A DNA stretch of 64,000 nt from Larkinella terrae (lineage in GTDB: Bacteria > Bacteroidota > Bacteroidia > Cytophagales > Spirosomataceae), in assembly GCF_009668025.1 (NCBI RefSeq), contig NZ_WJXZ01000014.1:1198448-1262447 (forward strand). The letters are read 5' to 3'. Each line of letters starts with the position of its first letter. The stretch's first letter is position 1. Position numbers and translations under genes: made by a program. Under the pieces are notes generated by a model. It was given only the letters and a program-made list of their open reading frames with translations. It was not told the origin of the DNA and did not search any database. Positions 18,725-28,488 of this stretch are shown piece after piece.

Positions 18725-21397
18725 TCATTCGCTTCGCAAACTTTTCACCGGATTCATCAAAGCTGCTTTGAGGCTCTGAAAACTGACCGTAAGCAACGTT
18801 ATCAGCAAAGCTCCCAGGCCGGATGCGGCAAAAATCCACCAGGAAATCTCCGTGCGGTATTCGTAGGTCTGGAGCCAGTTGTGCAGAAAATAATACGCCA
18901 CCGGGGTCGCAATCGCCAGCGAAATAACGACCAGGAAAACGAAGTCTCTGGAGAGTAATCCCCACAGATTCAACACCGAAGCGCCCAACACTTTGCGAAC
19001 GCCAATCTCTTTCGTCCGCTGTTCGGTCATGTAAGATGCCAACCCGAACAGGCCGAGACAACTGATGAAAATGGCGAGGATGGCGAAGACCGACGCCAGT
19101 TTGCCAATCCGCTCCTCAGCCGCAAATTTCAAGGCGTATTGCTGATCCGAGAACTTGTAGTCGAATGGACTGCCGGGGCTGAACTGGCGGAAAACATCCT
19201 CGATTTTTGCCAATGATTCGCTGGTGCTGCGTTGTGGATTTAATTTGATATTGATGACACCCGCCCAGTCATAATTTAACACGAAAACGGTTTGGTAAAC
19301 GGGTTCGAAAGGGGAACCCATTACCATGTCTTTGACAATGCCCACAACCCGGAAAGGCTTTCCATTCCATTTGACAATTTTTCCCACCGGATTTTTCAAA
19401 CCCATGTAGTTGGCCGCCGTTTCATTCAGAATCATACCCGACGAATCGGTCGAAAAGCTCCGGGAGAAGTCCCGCCCGGCCACGAATTGCCACCCCACGG
19501 TTTTACCAAAGTCATGGGTTACGGCAACCGTCCCAAACTGCTCTTTGAAATTCGGATCTTTGCCTTCCCAGTCGAAACCGACATTCTGCGATCTCAACTT
19601 CGTTACCGGCGTTGAAGAAGTCGACATTTCCGCCACGGCGCCCGTTTCGATCAGTTCATTTCGCAGCGCATTGTAACGGCCGTGCAGCTCCGGCGAGTTC
19701 ATCGCAATTGTAATCAGCCCGTTCCGGTTGTAACCAATCGGGCGGTTTTTGGCATATTGGATTTGACGAAAAACGATGATCGTGCCGATGATCAGCGTCA
19801 CCGAAACCGTAAATTGAACGATGACCAGCACCTTCCGGGGCAGGGACGCAAACCGGCCAATCCGGAAGGTGCCCTTCAACACGTTTACCGGCTGAAAAGA
19901 GGACAGGTAGAGTGCCGGGTAACTGCCCGCCAGCACACCCGTTAACAAGCTGAATCCCAAACCGGAAAGCCAGAAAAGTGGCTCATCCCACAGAATCGAC
20001 AGTTTCTTGTCGGCCACTTCATTGAAGGGAGCAAGCAGCAGCAACACCAGCAGGAACGACAGCACAAACGCCACCGCAGCCACCAGCAGCGATTCGCTGA
20101 AAAACTGACTGATGAGCTGGGAACGGACGGAGCCAACGGCTTTGCGGATGCCCACTTCTTTCGCCCGCTTTTCCGAGCGGGCCGTTGAGAGATTCATAAA
20201 GTTGATGCAGGCCAGCACCAGCACAAAAACGCCGATGATGCCAAATAGCCAGACATACTGAATCCGGCCTTCCACGTTCCCCGATTTATCCCAGCCCGAA
20301 TACAAATGCCAGCGACTCATGGGATGCAGAAATACTTCCGGTTTTGCGAAAGCCACTTCCGGGACATGCTTCAGCCGGAGGTCTCTGATTTTTGCCGAAA
20401 TCGCATCAAAATCAGCTTTGGGAGCGATCTGGACCAGAATCTGGAACGAGTTATTATCCCAACCGGCATTATTTTTTATCCAAGGTTCCGACGAAACGTA
20501 CAAATCCCAGGGCGCAATAAAGTTCATGTCCCTGAATTCAGTGTTGTAAGGTAGGTCTTCATAGACACCGGTCACCTTGACATTCAGCTTGTTATCGATC
20601 TTTATGATTTTGCCCAGGGGCTCATCCGTGGTTCCAAAGAGCGCCTGTGCAACGGATTCAGATACTAAAATGGAAGCCGGCTCCTGCAAGCCTTCCCGTG
20701 ATCCACTGAGCATCTTCAAGGTAAACATATCCGGCGCTTCCGGACTCAGGAACGTACCGGTTTTGATAAATTTTCGCTCCCCATAGGTCAGAATATGTTC
20801 GCGGGTCCGGGAAGACATAACCACATGGCTAAAATTGTCCGCGTAAGCTGTCCGAAGTTCGGTTCCCAATGGGATGGGCATGGCCTCGCCCACGCCATAA
20901 TCGCCGTTAATGGTCGCGCTTTGCAGGACTTTCGCAATGCGGTCATAATTCTGGTGATAGGTGTCGAAGGATAATTCATCATACATCCAAAGACCAATCA
21001 ATAGGGCTACTGCCATGCCGGTGGCCAGCCCGCCAATGTTGATAAACGAATAACCTTTGTGCTTGGCAAGGTTTCGGAAAGCGATTTTGAAGTAGTTGCG
21101 TAGCATAGCTGTTTGGGCAGGTTTGGGGTATTCTTCGCGAGGGCTGGTCGCGTACGACGGTTCAGGCCGGAGCGGTTTATAAAAGAATGGGGTTAAGCAC
21201 TGCAAAACGGCCCGGCAATACTCCCGGCGAGCCTGCGCAGGACTTACCTCCCGGATGCGTTTGTAGAACATTTCATGCAAATCGCCCTGGATGTACTCCA
21301 GCAGGTGTGGGGCCACAAACCACGTCAGCAGACGGTCGGCCCAGCGAGGTGGCTCAATTGGCTTCGACGGCCTGGTCGGATTGGACGGCTTTTCCAT
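18725..21397 (-). CDS. MacB/FtsX-type ABC transporter permease
   Basis: An 890-aa inner-membrane permease. An N-terminal cytoplasmic prefix (residues about 1-85, WADRLLTWFVAPHLLEYIQGDLHEMF) of the kind found in Cytophagales permeases precedes two FtsX modules. The first membrane helix is near 110-130, followed by a MacB-like periplasmic domain, three helices at about 385-490, a second helix near 535-555, a second periplasmic domain, and three terminal helices (about 770-880). Such proteins form mechanotransmission-type exporters with a separate ATPase, but none is adjacent. It is convergent with the esterase gene. Confidence 0.88.
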   Translation of the reverse strand: MEKPSNPTRPSKPIEPPRWADRLLTWFVAPHLLEYIQGDLHEMFYKRIREVSPAQARREYCRAVLQCLTPFFYKPLRPEPSYATSPREEYPKPAQTAMLRNYFKIAFRNLAKHKGYSFINIGGLATGMAVALLIGLWMYDELSFDTYHQNYDRIAKVLQSATINGDYGVGEAMPIPLGTELRTAYADNFSHVVMSSRTREHILTYGERKFIKTGTFLSPEAPDMFTLKMLSGSREGLQEPASILVSESVAQALFGTTDEPLGKIIKIDNKLNVKVTGVYEDLPYNTEFRDMNFIAPWDLYVSSEPWIKNNAGWDNNSFQILVQIAPKADFDAISAKIRDLRLKHVPEVAFAKPEVFLHPMSRWHLYSGWDKSGNVEGRIQYVWLFGIIGVFVLVLACINFMNLSTARSEKRAKEVGIRKAVGSVRSQLISQFFSESLLVAAVAFVLSFLLVLLLLAPFNEVADKKLSILWDEPLFWLSGLGFSLLTGVLAGSYPALYLSSFQPVNVLKGTFRIGRFASLPRKVLVIVQFTVSVTLIIGTIIVFRQIQYAKNRPIGYNRNGLITIAMNSPELHGRYNALRNELIETGAVAEMSTSSTPVTKLRSQNVGFDWEGKDPNFKEQFGTVAVTHDFGKTVGWQFVAGRDFSRSFSTDSSGMILNETAANYMGLKNPVGKIVKWNGKPFRVVGIVKDMVMGSPFEPVYQTVFVLNYDWAGVINIKLNPQRSTSESLAKIEDVFRQFSPGSPFDYKFSDQQYALKFAAEERIGKLASVFAILAIFISCLGLFGLASYMTEQRTKEIGVRKVLGASVLNLWGLLSRDFVFLVVISLAIATPVAYYFLHNWLQTYEYRTEISWWIFAASGLGALLITLLTVSFQSLKAALMNPVKSLRSE

Positions 21398-21558
21398 CAG
21401 CGAAAAGATTTATTAGATACAATAAGTTAAATCAAATCTGGTGCCAGACGCAAAAAAACGCTCTCAGGCTGCGCAATGCCCGATAATAAGGAAAAGCTGT
21501 CCAAAAACGGACGTATTCTTGTCCAAACGTGGACAGTTGTTATTGAATAATGACCATC

Positions 21559-21595
21559 GACGATGGACCATTGGCCTCGTCAATGGTCTATCGTC
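21559..21595. repeat. Stuttering palindrome F upstream of the locus 2 sigma gene
   Basis: Arms at 21559-21573 and 21581-21595 pair at 14 of 15 positions. The left side repeats CCATCG/CGATGG/ACCATTG. It lies in the 266-bp spacer between the divergent permease and sigma genes; nothing else was recognised there. Confidence 0.7.
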
Positions 21596-21726
21596 AATCA
21601 TCTTTCTGCTTTCCGCCAAACTTTTTCTAAAAAAATCCCAACCCTCACTACGTATATTCGGCTTTGAATTTGTCTTTATTCCAACGGGTTTTGAAAACCG
21701 GGAAACAGCAGTTTAAATCGTCGAGT

Positions 21727-22404
21727 ATGCGGGCCGCTTTTACGCAAGAAACTTCGGAGAACACCGATCCAACGGATACCAGCCGACCCGTCGGACTGAA
21801 TGAATCGGAACCGGTGCCAACCCTGGACTCTGAGCTTTTCATCCGGAAAACCTTCGAAACTGACCCGAAAAAGGGTTGTGAGTTGCTGTTCCGCCTGTAC
21901 TACAAACCGCTGTGTACCCACGCCGTCCGGTTTGTCTACTCCCGCGAAATTGCGGAGGATCTGGTCGCTGATATTTTTTATAACTTCTGGAATACGCAGG
22001 CATTCAGTCAGGTACAGCATTCTTACCGAGCGTACCTGTTTCGTTCAGTTCGGAACCGGGCTTACAATTACCTGATGAACGAGCTGAAAAAAAACGATCC
22101 GCTGGAGACGGTTTTGCAACTGGAATCGCCTTCGTCCGACGCGCCGGAGCGAATGATGCAGTTTGAGGAATTATACCGGAAAATCGATGAACTGGTGGCG
22201 ACGCTGCCGCCCCAGTGTCAGAAAGTGTTCATCATGAACCGGTTTGAGGGCAAGAAGAACCGGGAGATTGCCGACGAACTGCACCTTTCCATCCGTACCG
22301 TTGAAACCCACATTGGCAAAGCGCTGGCGCTGCTGCGCAACGGCCTGAAACACCTCTGGGCCTGGGCCATTGTGCTGGCCGGAATGGGCAATTTACCAAA
22401 CTGA
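21727..22404 (+). CDS. ECF-type RNA polymerase sigma factor (locus 2)
   Basis: A 225-aa sigma-70 family protein if started at the ATG at 21727. An in-frame ATG at 21664 would add 21 residues of ordinary-looking sequence and cannot be excluded. Region 2 includes EIAEDLVADIFYNFW and region 4 is LPPQCQKVFIMNRFEGKKNREIADELHLSIRTVETHIGKAL, a typical Bacteroidota ECF C-terminus. It is followed by FecR, SusC and SusD genes in the usual order. Confidence 0.9.
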   Translation: MRAAFTQETSENTDPTDTSRPVGLNESEPVPTLDSELFIRKTFETDPKKGCELLFRLYYKPLCTHAVRFVYSREIAEDLVADIFYNFWNTQAFSQVQHSYRAYLFRSVRNRAYNYLMNELKKNDPLETVLQLESPSSDAPERMMQFEELYRKIDELVATLPPQCQKVFIMNRFEGKKNREIADELHLSIRTVETHIGKALALLRNGLKHLWAWAIVLAGMGNLPN

Positions 22405-22508
22405 CGCAATTTTTTCTCTTCCGACTACGTGTGTTACCACCCATTTTTGTCTATCTGAAAACGGCGTCCGAACCGCAACCGCTTCCGACGAACCAAAGCT
22501 AAAATCCG

Positions 22509-23504
22509 ATGATCAACAAGGAACTGCTATTCGCGCATTTTGCCGGTAAAACCACTCCCTTGCAGAAGCGGCTGATCGAACAGTGGTTGCAGGACGAAAC
22601 CAACCAGGAATCGTTCTACCGGTGGTTGGTGGAATGGGAGCACCAGTCGCCCTCGTATGCGCCGAATCTGGACTCGGCCCTGGAACGGTACGTACAACAT
22701 ATGGAAGTCAATGCACCGGTTTCTTCGGGCCCTGTTGAAACCGGAACCGAACCCATTCGACGGAGCGGTTTTTCCCGGCACTGGCTGGCTGCCGCTGCGG
22801 TTTTTATTGGCGTCCTGCTGGCGGGCTGGCTCGGTCGGGAGCGGATTCTGTACCAGACCTACCAAACCGCCTTCGGCCAAACCCGCTCGATTACGCTGCC
22901 GGATGGCAGCCGGGTGACGCTGAATGCCAACTCCGAATTGCAGGTGCCGCGCTTCGGTTTTGGCAACCAGACCCGGGAAGTGATCCTGTTCGGCGAAGCG
23001 TTTTTTTCGGTGACGCACCAGCCCGGGAATCAGCGGTTTCTGGTGAAAACCCGGGAGAATTTTAACGTAACCGTACTCGGAACCGAGTTCACCGTCTACA
23101 CCCGGACGCGGGGGGGCAAGGTCATGCTTCGGCGGGGGAAGGTGCAGCTGAGTTACACCGAAAACCGGCAGCAACGACAAGTGATGCTGAAACCGGGTGA
23201 TCTGGCGACGTTTGGCACCCGAAATCACCTGCAACTGCGGAGCCAGGTCGAGCCCGAAAAGTACTCGGCTTTTACGGAACGCCGGTTTGTTTTTGAAGAC
23301 ATGCCGCTCCGGGAATTTGGCGAAATGCTCACGGAAAATTACGGTTTACAGGTCGAAATCAGTGACGATACGCTGGCCCGGCGCACGATTGTGGGCTCGT
23401 TCCGCGCCGACAATGCGGACGATTTGCTCAACACCATTTCTGAACTCTTCGGCATCCGGGTCATTCGGGAGAACAACACCGTCCGGTTTGTCGAGGATCA
23501 TTAA
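22509..23504 (+). CDS. FecR family anti-sigma factor (locus 2)
   Basis: A 331-aa membrane anti-sigma factor. The cytoplasmic part (about 1-93) has the LIEQWLQDETNQESFYRWL helix region. A single hydrophobic segment (HWLAAAAVFIGVLLAGWLG, about 94-112) precedes the periplasmic FecR domain (about 130-235, LPDGSRVTLNANSELQVP) and a C-terminal STN-contacting domain (about 255-328). The next gene, susC, begins 24 bp after the stop, so unlike loci 1 and 3 there is no room for an antisense element. Confidence 0.92.
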   Translation: MINKELLFAHFAGKTTPLQKRLIEQWLQDETNQESFYRWLVEWEHQSPSYAPNLDSALERYVQHMEVNAPVSSGPVETGTEPIRRSGFSRHWLAAAAVFIGVLLAGWLGRERILYQTYQTAFGQTRSITLPDGSRVTLNANSELQVPRFGFGNQTREVILFGEAFFSVTHQPGNQRFLVKTRENFNVTVLGTEFTVYTRTRGGKVMLRRGKVQLSYTENRQQRQVMLKPGDLATFGTRNHLQLRSQVEPEKYSAFTERRFVFEDMPLREFGEMLTENYGLQVEISDDTLARRTIVGSFRADNADDLLNTISELFGIRVIRENNTVRFVEDH

Positions 23505-23528
23505 TTAGTCCTAAACCCTTATTTATCA

Positions 23529-26500
23529 ATGAAAAGACCCTTACGAAAAACGCTTTGGGGAGGTTTTCTATTCACCTTATTTTCCCTCACGAGTTTTCCG
23601 AACTGCGCCCAGACGTTTGCTCGCGTGCAGCAACCCGCATCCCGGCAGGAAAACGCTCCGGAAGTCCGCAAACTGCGCGATGTACTGAAGGATTTGAAAA
23701 ACCATTACGGGGTCGATATTCTGTTCGAAGGTGGTTTGCTGGAGGGCGTTACGGTTCCGTCGGGCGCACTGAATCTGAACCGGAAACTGGAGTTTAATCT
23801 GGGCAAAGTGCTGAATTCGACCGGTTTATACTTCAAGAAAACGGCAAACGGTGCGTACCTGATTCTGGACAAAAAGCAGGACCGCCGGAATGCCGACGGC
23901 CCGGAAGTTTTGCAGAAAGCGACCGAAGCAAGCCCCGGTTCATTGACTCCGCTGACGGCCCAGATCCCTTCCGCTCCGGAGCCGGTTTCGTCTGGAGAAG
24001 AAAAAACGATTGATGATCAGGTGATTACGGGGGTCGTCAAAAGTGAAACCGGTTCGGGATTGCCCGGCGTCAGCATCGTCATTAAAAATACCACGCGCGG
24101 AACCACGACCGATGGCGATGGAAAATTCCGGCTCACTATTCCCAATAACCAGGTGACGCTGATTTTTTCCTTTGTGGGCTATCTGAATCAGGAACTGGAG
24201 GTCGGAAACCGAACGGTTTTCGATGTTCAACTGGCACCCGACACCAAAGCGCTGGGCGAAGTGGTGGTGGTGGGCTACGGCACCCGAACCAAAAGCTCGC
24301 TGACTGGTGCCATCGCGTCCGTCAAAGCCGATGAACTGAAAGCCACGCCGGTGGCCAACCTGGCGCAGGGGCTGCAGGGACGCGTGAGCGGGCTGGACAT
24401 GCGGCAGAATTCGGGAACACCCGGTGGTAACATCAGCGTGCGCATCCGGGGCACCAATTCCATCAACGGGACTTCGGAACCGCTTTACGTGATCGATGGC
24501 ATCCAGATTTCGGCTTCGTCGGGTGTCAATGCCGCCAATCCCCTTTCGCAGATCAACCCCTCCGACATCGAATCCGTGGAAGTGCTGAAAGACGCGGCTG
24601 CCACCGCCATTTACGGCGCGCGGGCGGCCAACGGCGTGGTGCTGATCACGACCAAACGCGGCAAGGACGGCGTGACGAACGTTTCCTACGACGGTTACAT
24701 TGGCCAGCAGGCCACCACGCGGCAATTGGGCATCCTGAATGCGACGCAGTTTGCGGAGCTGGAAAACGCGACTTACAGCCCCACCGTCGTGTATCCGAAC
24801 CCAGGCGCGGTGGGTGCCGGAACGAATTACCTGTATCTGATTTTTCGGAAAGCGATGATTCAGAATCACCAGTTGTCGGTCAACACCGGTACCAGCAAAA
24901 CCCAGATTGCCCTCGGAGCGAATTATTTTAGCCAGGACGGCATCATCAAAAAAACGGATTACGAACGGTACGCGCTCCGGGCCAACATCGACCACCGGAT
25001 CAGCGACCGGGTGAAAGTGGGCACGAGCCTGTATTACACCGTGACGGGCGAAAACCGGGTGAACGCGGGCGGAACGGGCGTCAACGTCACCAGCGCCCGG
25101 GAGGGGATTCTGGGCCGGGCGGTGGCGGCTCCGCCCACCTTGCGGCCGTACCGGGCCGATGGCAGCGTGTATTCTTTTGCCGATCAGTTCAACGGGCGTT
25201 ACCGCGAAACCGTCAATCCGATGGGCGAACTGGCGAAGAAAAACTACACCAACGGAAACCGCTTTCTTGGGAATCTCTACCTGGAAGTCATGATTATCAA
25301 GGGCTTGACGTACCGGGCCAGCTTCAACGCCGATCTGTCGTCGAGTTTGCAGGAACAGTATTCACCCCGCTCCATTGTTGACTCAATTTCGTTGAACAAC
25401 CCCAACGCCGTGAACGGTTCGGCGAGCAACAACAGCAGCTACGCCCGAACCTTGTTGCACGAAAGCATTCTGACCTACAAAAACCAGATTGGTCGCAACC
25501 ACTCCCTCAACGCCACAGTCGTTTACGCGACGCAGTCGGATGTGTTGCAGCAAAACAACCAGACCGCATCAGGTTTTGGGAACGACTTCACCGAAAACTG
25601 GTCGACCGCGAATGCTACGGTGTATGCGCTCTCGAGTTTTCGGAACAAAAGCAGCCTGAGTTCGTGGCTAGGGCGGGTGGGATACGGTTTTAAGGACCGG
25701 TTTTTTCTGGACCTGACCGGTCGGGTCGATGGGTCCAGCAAATTTGGCGCAAACAACAAATACGGTTTTTTTCCGGCGGTGTCGGCGGCCTGGCGGGTGA
25801 TTGAGGAGGAGTTTATGAAACCCGTCAAATTCATCAGCGACCTGAAACTGCGGGCCAGCTACGGCGTCACCGGGAATGCAGGGGCCATCGGGCCGTACCA
25901 GTCGCTGGCGACGGTGAGCGGGCAGGGCTACAACTACAATTTCAACAACGTCACCCAAACCGGTATCAACCCGAGTGGGATCGCCAACCCGGATCTGAAG
26001 TGGGAGCAAGCCACCCAGCTCGACATCGGTCTGGATGTGTCGTTCCTGAATAACCGCCTGAACGTTGTGGCCGATTATTACCACAAACGTACCGATAACC
26101 TGCTCTTTACCAAAGCCTTGCCGATGTCGTCGGGCTACACCACGATCACCGGGAATTACGGATCGATCCAGAACAAAGGGCTGGAACTGGGCCTAAACGG
26201 CAAGATTCTGACCGGGGCGGTTAAGTGGGAAGCGTCGGGGAATATCACGTTCAACAAAAACAAGGTGCTGGCGCTGGACGGCATTCAGAACGAAATTGCC
26301 CTGTCGAGCTACTCCATTCTGAAAGTTGGGTATCCGCTGGGCATCTACCGGACTTACATCCTGGACGGCATCAACCAGACCGGCGAAACCTTCCTGCCTG
26401 GTTACGACGCCCGAACGGGCGGTTTCAAGATCAAGGATGTGAATGGCGATGGGAAAATCAGCACGGACGATCAGGTGATTGTCGGCAATGCGCAACCCAA

Positions 26501-26972
26501 ATACTTCTTCGGTTTTTCGACGCTGGTGAAATACCGGAATTTTGAGCTGAGCGGTTTTGTGCAGGGCGTACAGGGGAGTCGGCTGTTCAACGGGTTTCGC
26601 TTCACGTTCGAAACCCCATCCGGGCAGGTCAACCTGCTCGAAGGAACGGCCAACCGCTGGTCGGCGACCAACCCGAACAACGAGTATGTGAAACCGGCGC
26701 AGGGCACGAACCTGCCCGTTGGCGACCGCTGGGTGGAAGACAATTCCTACATCCGGGTCAAGAACCTGACACTGGCTTACAACCTGCCCCGCGTTAAATT
26801 CACCAAAGGCATTCGGGCGTATGTGGCTGGAAACAACCTTTTTACCCTGACCAAATACCAGGGCTGGGACCCCGAATCCAACAATTACGGCAGTGCCAAC
26901 GCGCTCTTCTACGACAATGGGACGTATCCGGCCGCCAAATCCTACGTAGTGGGTCTTCAGTGCACCTTCTGA
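23529..26972 (+). CDS. SusC/RagA family TonB-linked outer membrane protein (locus 2)
   Basis: A 1147-aa outer membrane transporter with signal peptide (to about NCAQ, residue 28), an STN-like domain (about 45-115), a carboxypeptidase-regulatory-like domain (about 165-240, VITGVVKSETGSGLPGVSIVIKNTTRGT), the motif LGEVVVVGYG, a plug (VRIRGTNSINGTSEPLYVIDG) and a beta-barrel ending LQCTF. It is less similar to the locus 1 and 3 proteins than those are to each other. The ligand is unknown. The downstream unknown secreted proteins at 28485 and 29816 may act on it. Confidence 0.93.
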   Translation: MKRPLRKTLWGGFLFTLFSLTSFPNCAQTFARVQQPASRQENAPEVRKLRDVLKDLKNHYGVDILFEGGLLEGVTVPSGALNLNRKLEFNLGKVLNSTGLYFKKTANGAYLILDKKQDRRNADGPEVLQKATEASPGSLTPLTAQIPSAPEPVSSGEEKTIDDQVITGVVKSETGSGLPGVSIVIKNTTRGTTTDGDGKFRLTIPNNQVTLIFSFVGYLNQELEVGNRTVFDVQLAPDTKALGEVVVVGYGTRTKSSLTGAIASVKADELKATPVANLAQGLQGRVSGLDMRQNSGTPGGNISVRIRGTNSINGTSEPLYVIDGIQISASSGVNAANPLSQINPSDIESVEVLKDAAATAIYGARAANGVVLITTKRGKDGVTNVSYDGYIGQQATTRQLGILNATQFAELENATYSPTVVYPNPGAVGAGTNYLYLIFRKAMIQNHQLSVNTGTSKTQIALGANYFSQDGIIKKTDYERYALRANIDHRISDRVKVGTSLYYTVTGENRVNAGGTGVNVTSAREGILGRAVAAPPTLRPYRADGSVYSFADQFNGRYRETVNPMGELAKKNYTNGNRFLGNLYLEVMIIKGLTYRASFNADLSSSLQEQYSPRSIVDSISLNNPNAVNGSASNNSSYARTLLHESILTYKNQIGRNHSLNATVVYATQSDVLQQNNQTASGFGNDFTENWSTANATVYALSSFRNKSSLSSWLGRVGYGFKDRFFLDLTGRVDGSSKFGANNKYGFFPAVSAAWRVIEEEFMKPVKFISDLKLRASYGVTGNAGAIGPYQSLATVSGQGYNYNFNNVTQTGINPSGIANPDLKWEQATQLDIGLDVSFLNNRLNVVADYYHKRTDNLLFTKALPMSSGYTTITGNYGSIQNKGLELGLNGKILTGAVKWEASGNITFNKNKVLALDGIQNEIALSSYSILKVGYPLGIYRTYILDGINQTGETFLPGYDARTGGFKIKDVNGDGKISTDDQVIVGNAQPKYFFGFSTLVKYRNFELSGFVQGVQGSRLFNGFRFTFETPSGQVNLLEGTANRWSATNPNNEYVKPAQGTNLPVGDRWVEDNSYIRVKNLTLAYNLPRVKFTKGIRAYVAGNNLFTLTKYQGWDPESNNYGSANALFYDNGTYPAAKSYVVGLQCTF

Positions 26973-26991
26973 TTCGAAAACCCTGACTTTT

Positions 26992-28488
26992 ATGAAACGA
27001 TCTTTTTCAAAATCCATTTTGGTGGCGGTTTTGGCGGCCTATTGTTCCAGCGCCTGCCAGGAATTAGACGAAACCGTGTATTCGTCGGTGATTACCAACA
27101 ACTTCTACAAAAGCGCGCAGGACGCCGAAGCGGCTTTGACGGCGGCCTATGGCTCGATCAACGATCTGTTTGACCAGGCTCCGATTGTTTTTGCGGGCGA
27201 TTTTGCCGGCGATCAGCTCTGGGTAAAACCGGTCGTGGGCCGCAATGTCTTTGCCGTTTACAGCTACGACACCGATTATTCGGGACCGAAAAGTTTTGGC
27301 CGCACCGCCGAAAGCCCCTACGGATTGTGGCAGTTCTGTTACAAAGGCATCGAAAACGCCAACTGGGTGATCGACCGGGTGCCGTCGATTGCCATGGAAA
27401 CCAACCGTCGGAACGCCATTGTGGGCGAAGCCCTGTTTCTGCGGGCGTTCTACCATTTTACGCTGACCAAAAACTTCGGCGACGTGGTCATCCGGATTGC
27501 GCCCAGCCAGAGTGAATCGGACGCGCTGGTGGCCAAAAGTGCCAAAGCGGAGGTTTACAAACAGATTTTCAAGGATCTGGATGAGGCCATTGCCAAACTG
27601 CCTTCTTATTCTTCGTCTACGATCAAAGGCCGGGCTTCCAGAGAAGTCGCCATCGGTTTGTACGCCAAAGCGGCTTTGTACGCCGAGGATTGGACAACCG
27701 CCAAAACAAAGTCACTCGAAGTGATCAATTCGGGAAAATACGCGCTGATGCCGAATGCAGTCGATGTGTTTGACGTCGAAAAAGAGGATGCGGCCCGGCA
27801 GGAAAACATGTTTGCCTTTGAAGGCGACAATGCCACGCGGGCGCGCGGCACGACCTTGATGGGATTCTGCGGACCCGCCAACAGCGCCAGTCGCGATTAC
27901 GGGAACACGACCTTCGGTTCCATTTTTGCCTTCCAGGCTTTCTACGATTCCTTTAATCCGGTTGACAAACGGCGGCAATTGCTGGACACGACGTTCATCA
28001 GCGTAGCGGGAAAAGTGGTGCCGCAGAAGGAAATTACGCCCTACACCGTAAAAGGCGTGCTGATCAAGAAATACATGGATAAAAACTCCGTTGGGGCCAA
28101 AGGGCGGAACAACGTTCCGATGCTGCGGTTGGCGGATTTGTACCTGATTGCGTCGGAAGCCGAAGCCCGGCTGAACGGGCCGACGGCGACGGCCTATCAA
28201 TACATCAACGCGATTCGGACCCGGGCGGGGCTGGCCAATCTGCAAACCGGCCTGAGCAAAGACGATTTTATCAAGGCGGTTTTGCAGGAACGGAGTTGGG
28301 AGTTTTTTGCCGAAGGCGACCGCTGGTACGACCTGACCCGCACCAATACGTTTCTGACGGTGATTCCGAAAGCGGTCAACGAAGTGTATCCGACCCGGAC
28401 GCCTTTGCCCAAACACCGTTATTATCCCATTCCGCTGGATGAAATTCGGGCAAACCCCAAATTGGAGCAAAACCCGGACTGGAAATGA
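26992..28488 (+). CDS. RagB/SusD family lipoprotein (locus 2)
   Basis: A 498-aa SusD-like lipoprotein, 19 bp after susC, with a signal peptide and lipobox (SSAC, Cys22; Cys18 is an alternative). The TPR-like helices include EALFLRAFYHFTLTKNFGDVVIR near 142-164 and a C-terminal QERSWEFFAEGDRWYDLTRTN region typical of the family. The stop codon overlaps the next gene's start (ATGA), indicating translational coupling to the protein at 28485. Confidence 0.93.
   Translation: MKRSFSKSILVAVLAAYCSSACQELDETVYSSVITNNFYKSAQDAEAALTAAYGSINDLFDQAPIVFAGDFAGDQLWVKPVVGRNVFAVYSYDTDYSGPKSFGRTAESPYGLWQFCYKGIENANWVIDRVPSIAMETNRRNAIVGEALFLRAFYHFTLTKNFGDVVIRIAPSQSESDALVAKSAKAEVYKQIFKDLDEAIAKLPSYSSSTIKGRASREVAIGLYAKAALYAEDWTTAKTKSLEVINSGKYALMPNAVDVFDVEKEDAARQENMFAFEGDNATRARGTTLMGFCGPANSASRDYGNTTFGSIFAFQAFYDSFNPVDKRRQLLDTTFISVAGKVVPQKEITPYTVKGVLIKKYMDKNSVGAKGRNNVPMLRLADLYLIASEAEARLNGPTATAYQYINAIRTRAGLANLQTGLSKDDFIKAVLQERSWEFFAEGDRWYDLTRTNTFLTVIPKAVNEVYPTRTPLPKHRYYPIPLDEIRANPKLEQNPDWK

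Noticed and set aside
18725-21397. Permease as part of locus 1 or 2
   Set aside because: It lies on the opposite strand and convergent with locus 1, with no shared promoter logic. It is more likely an independent exporter gene.
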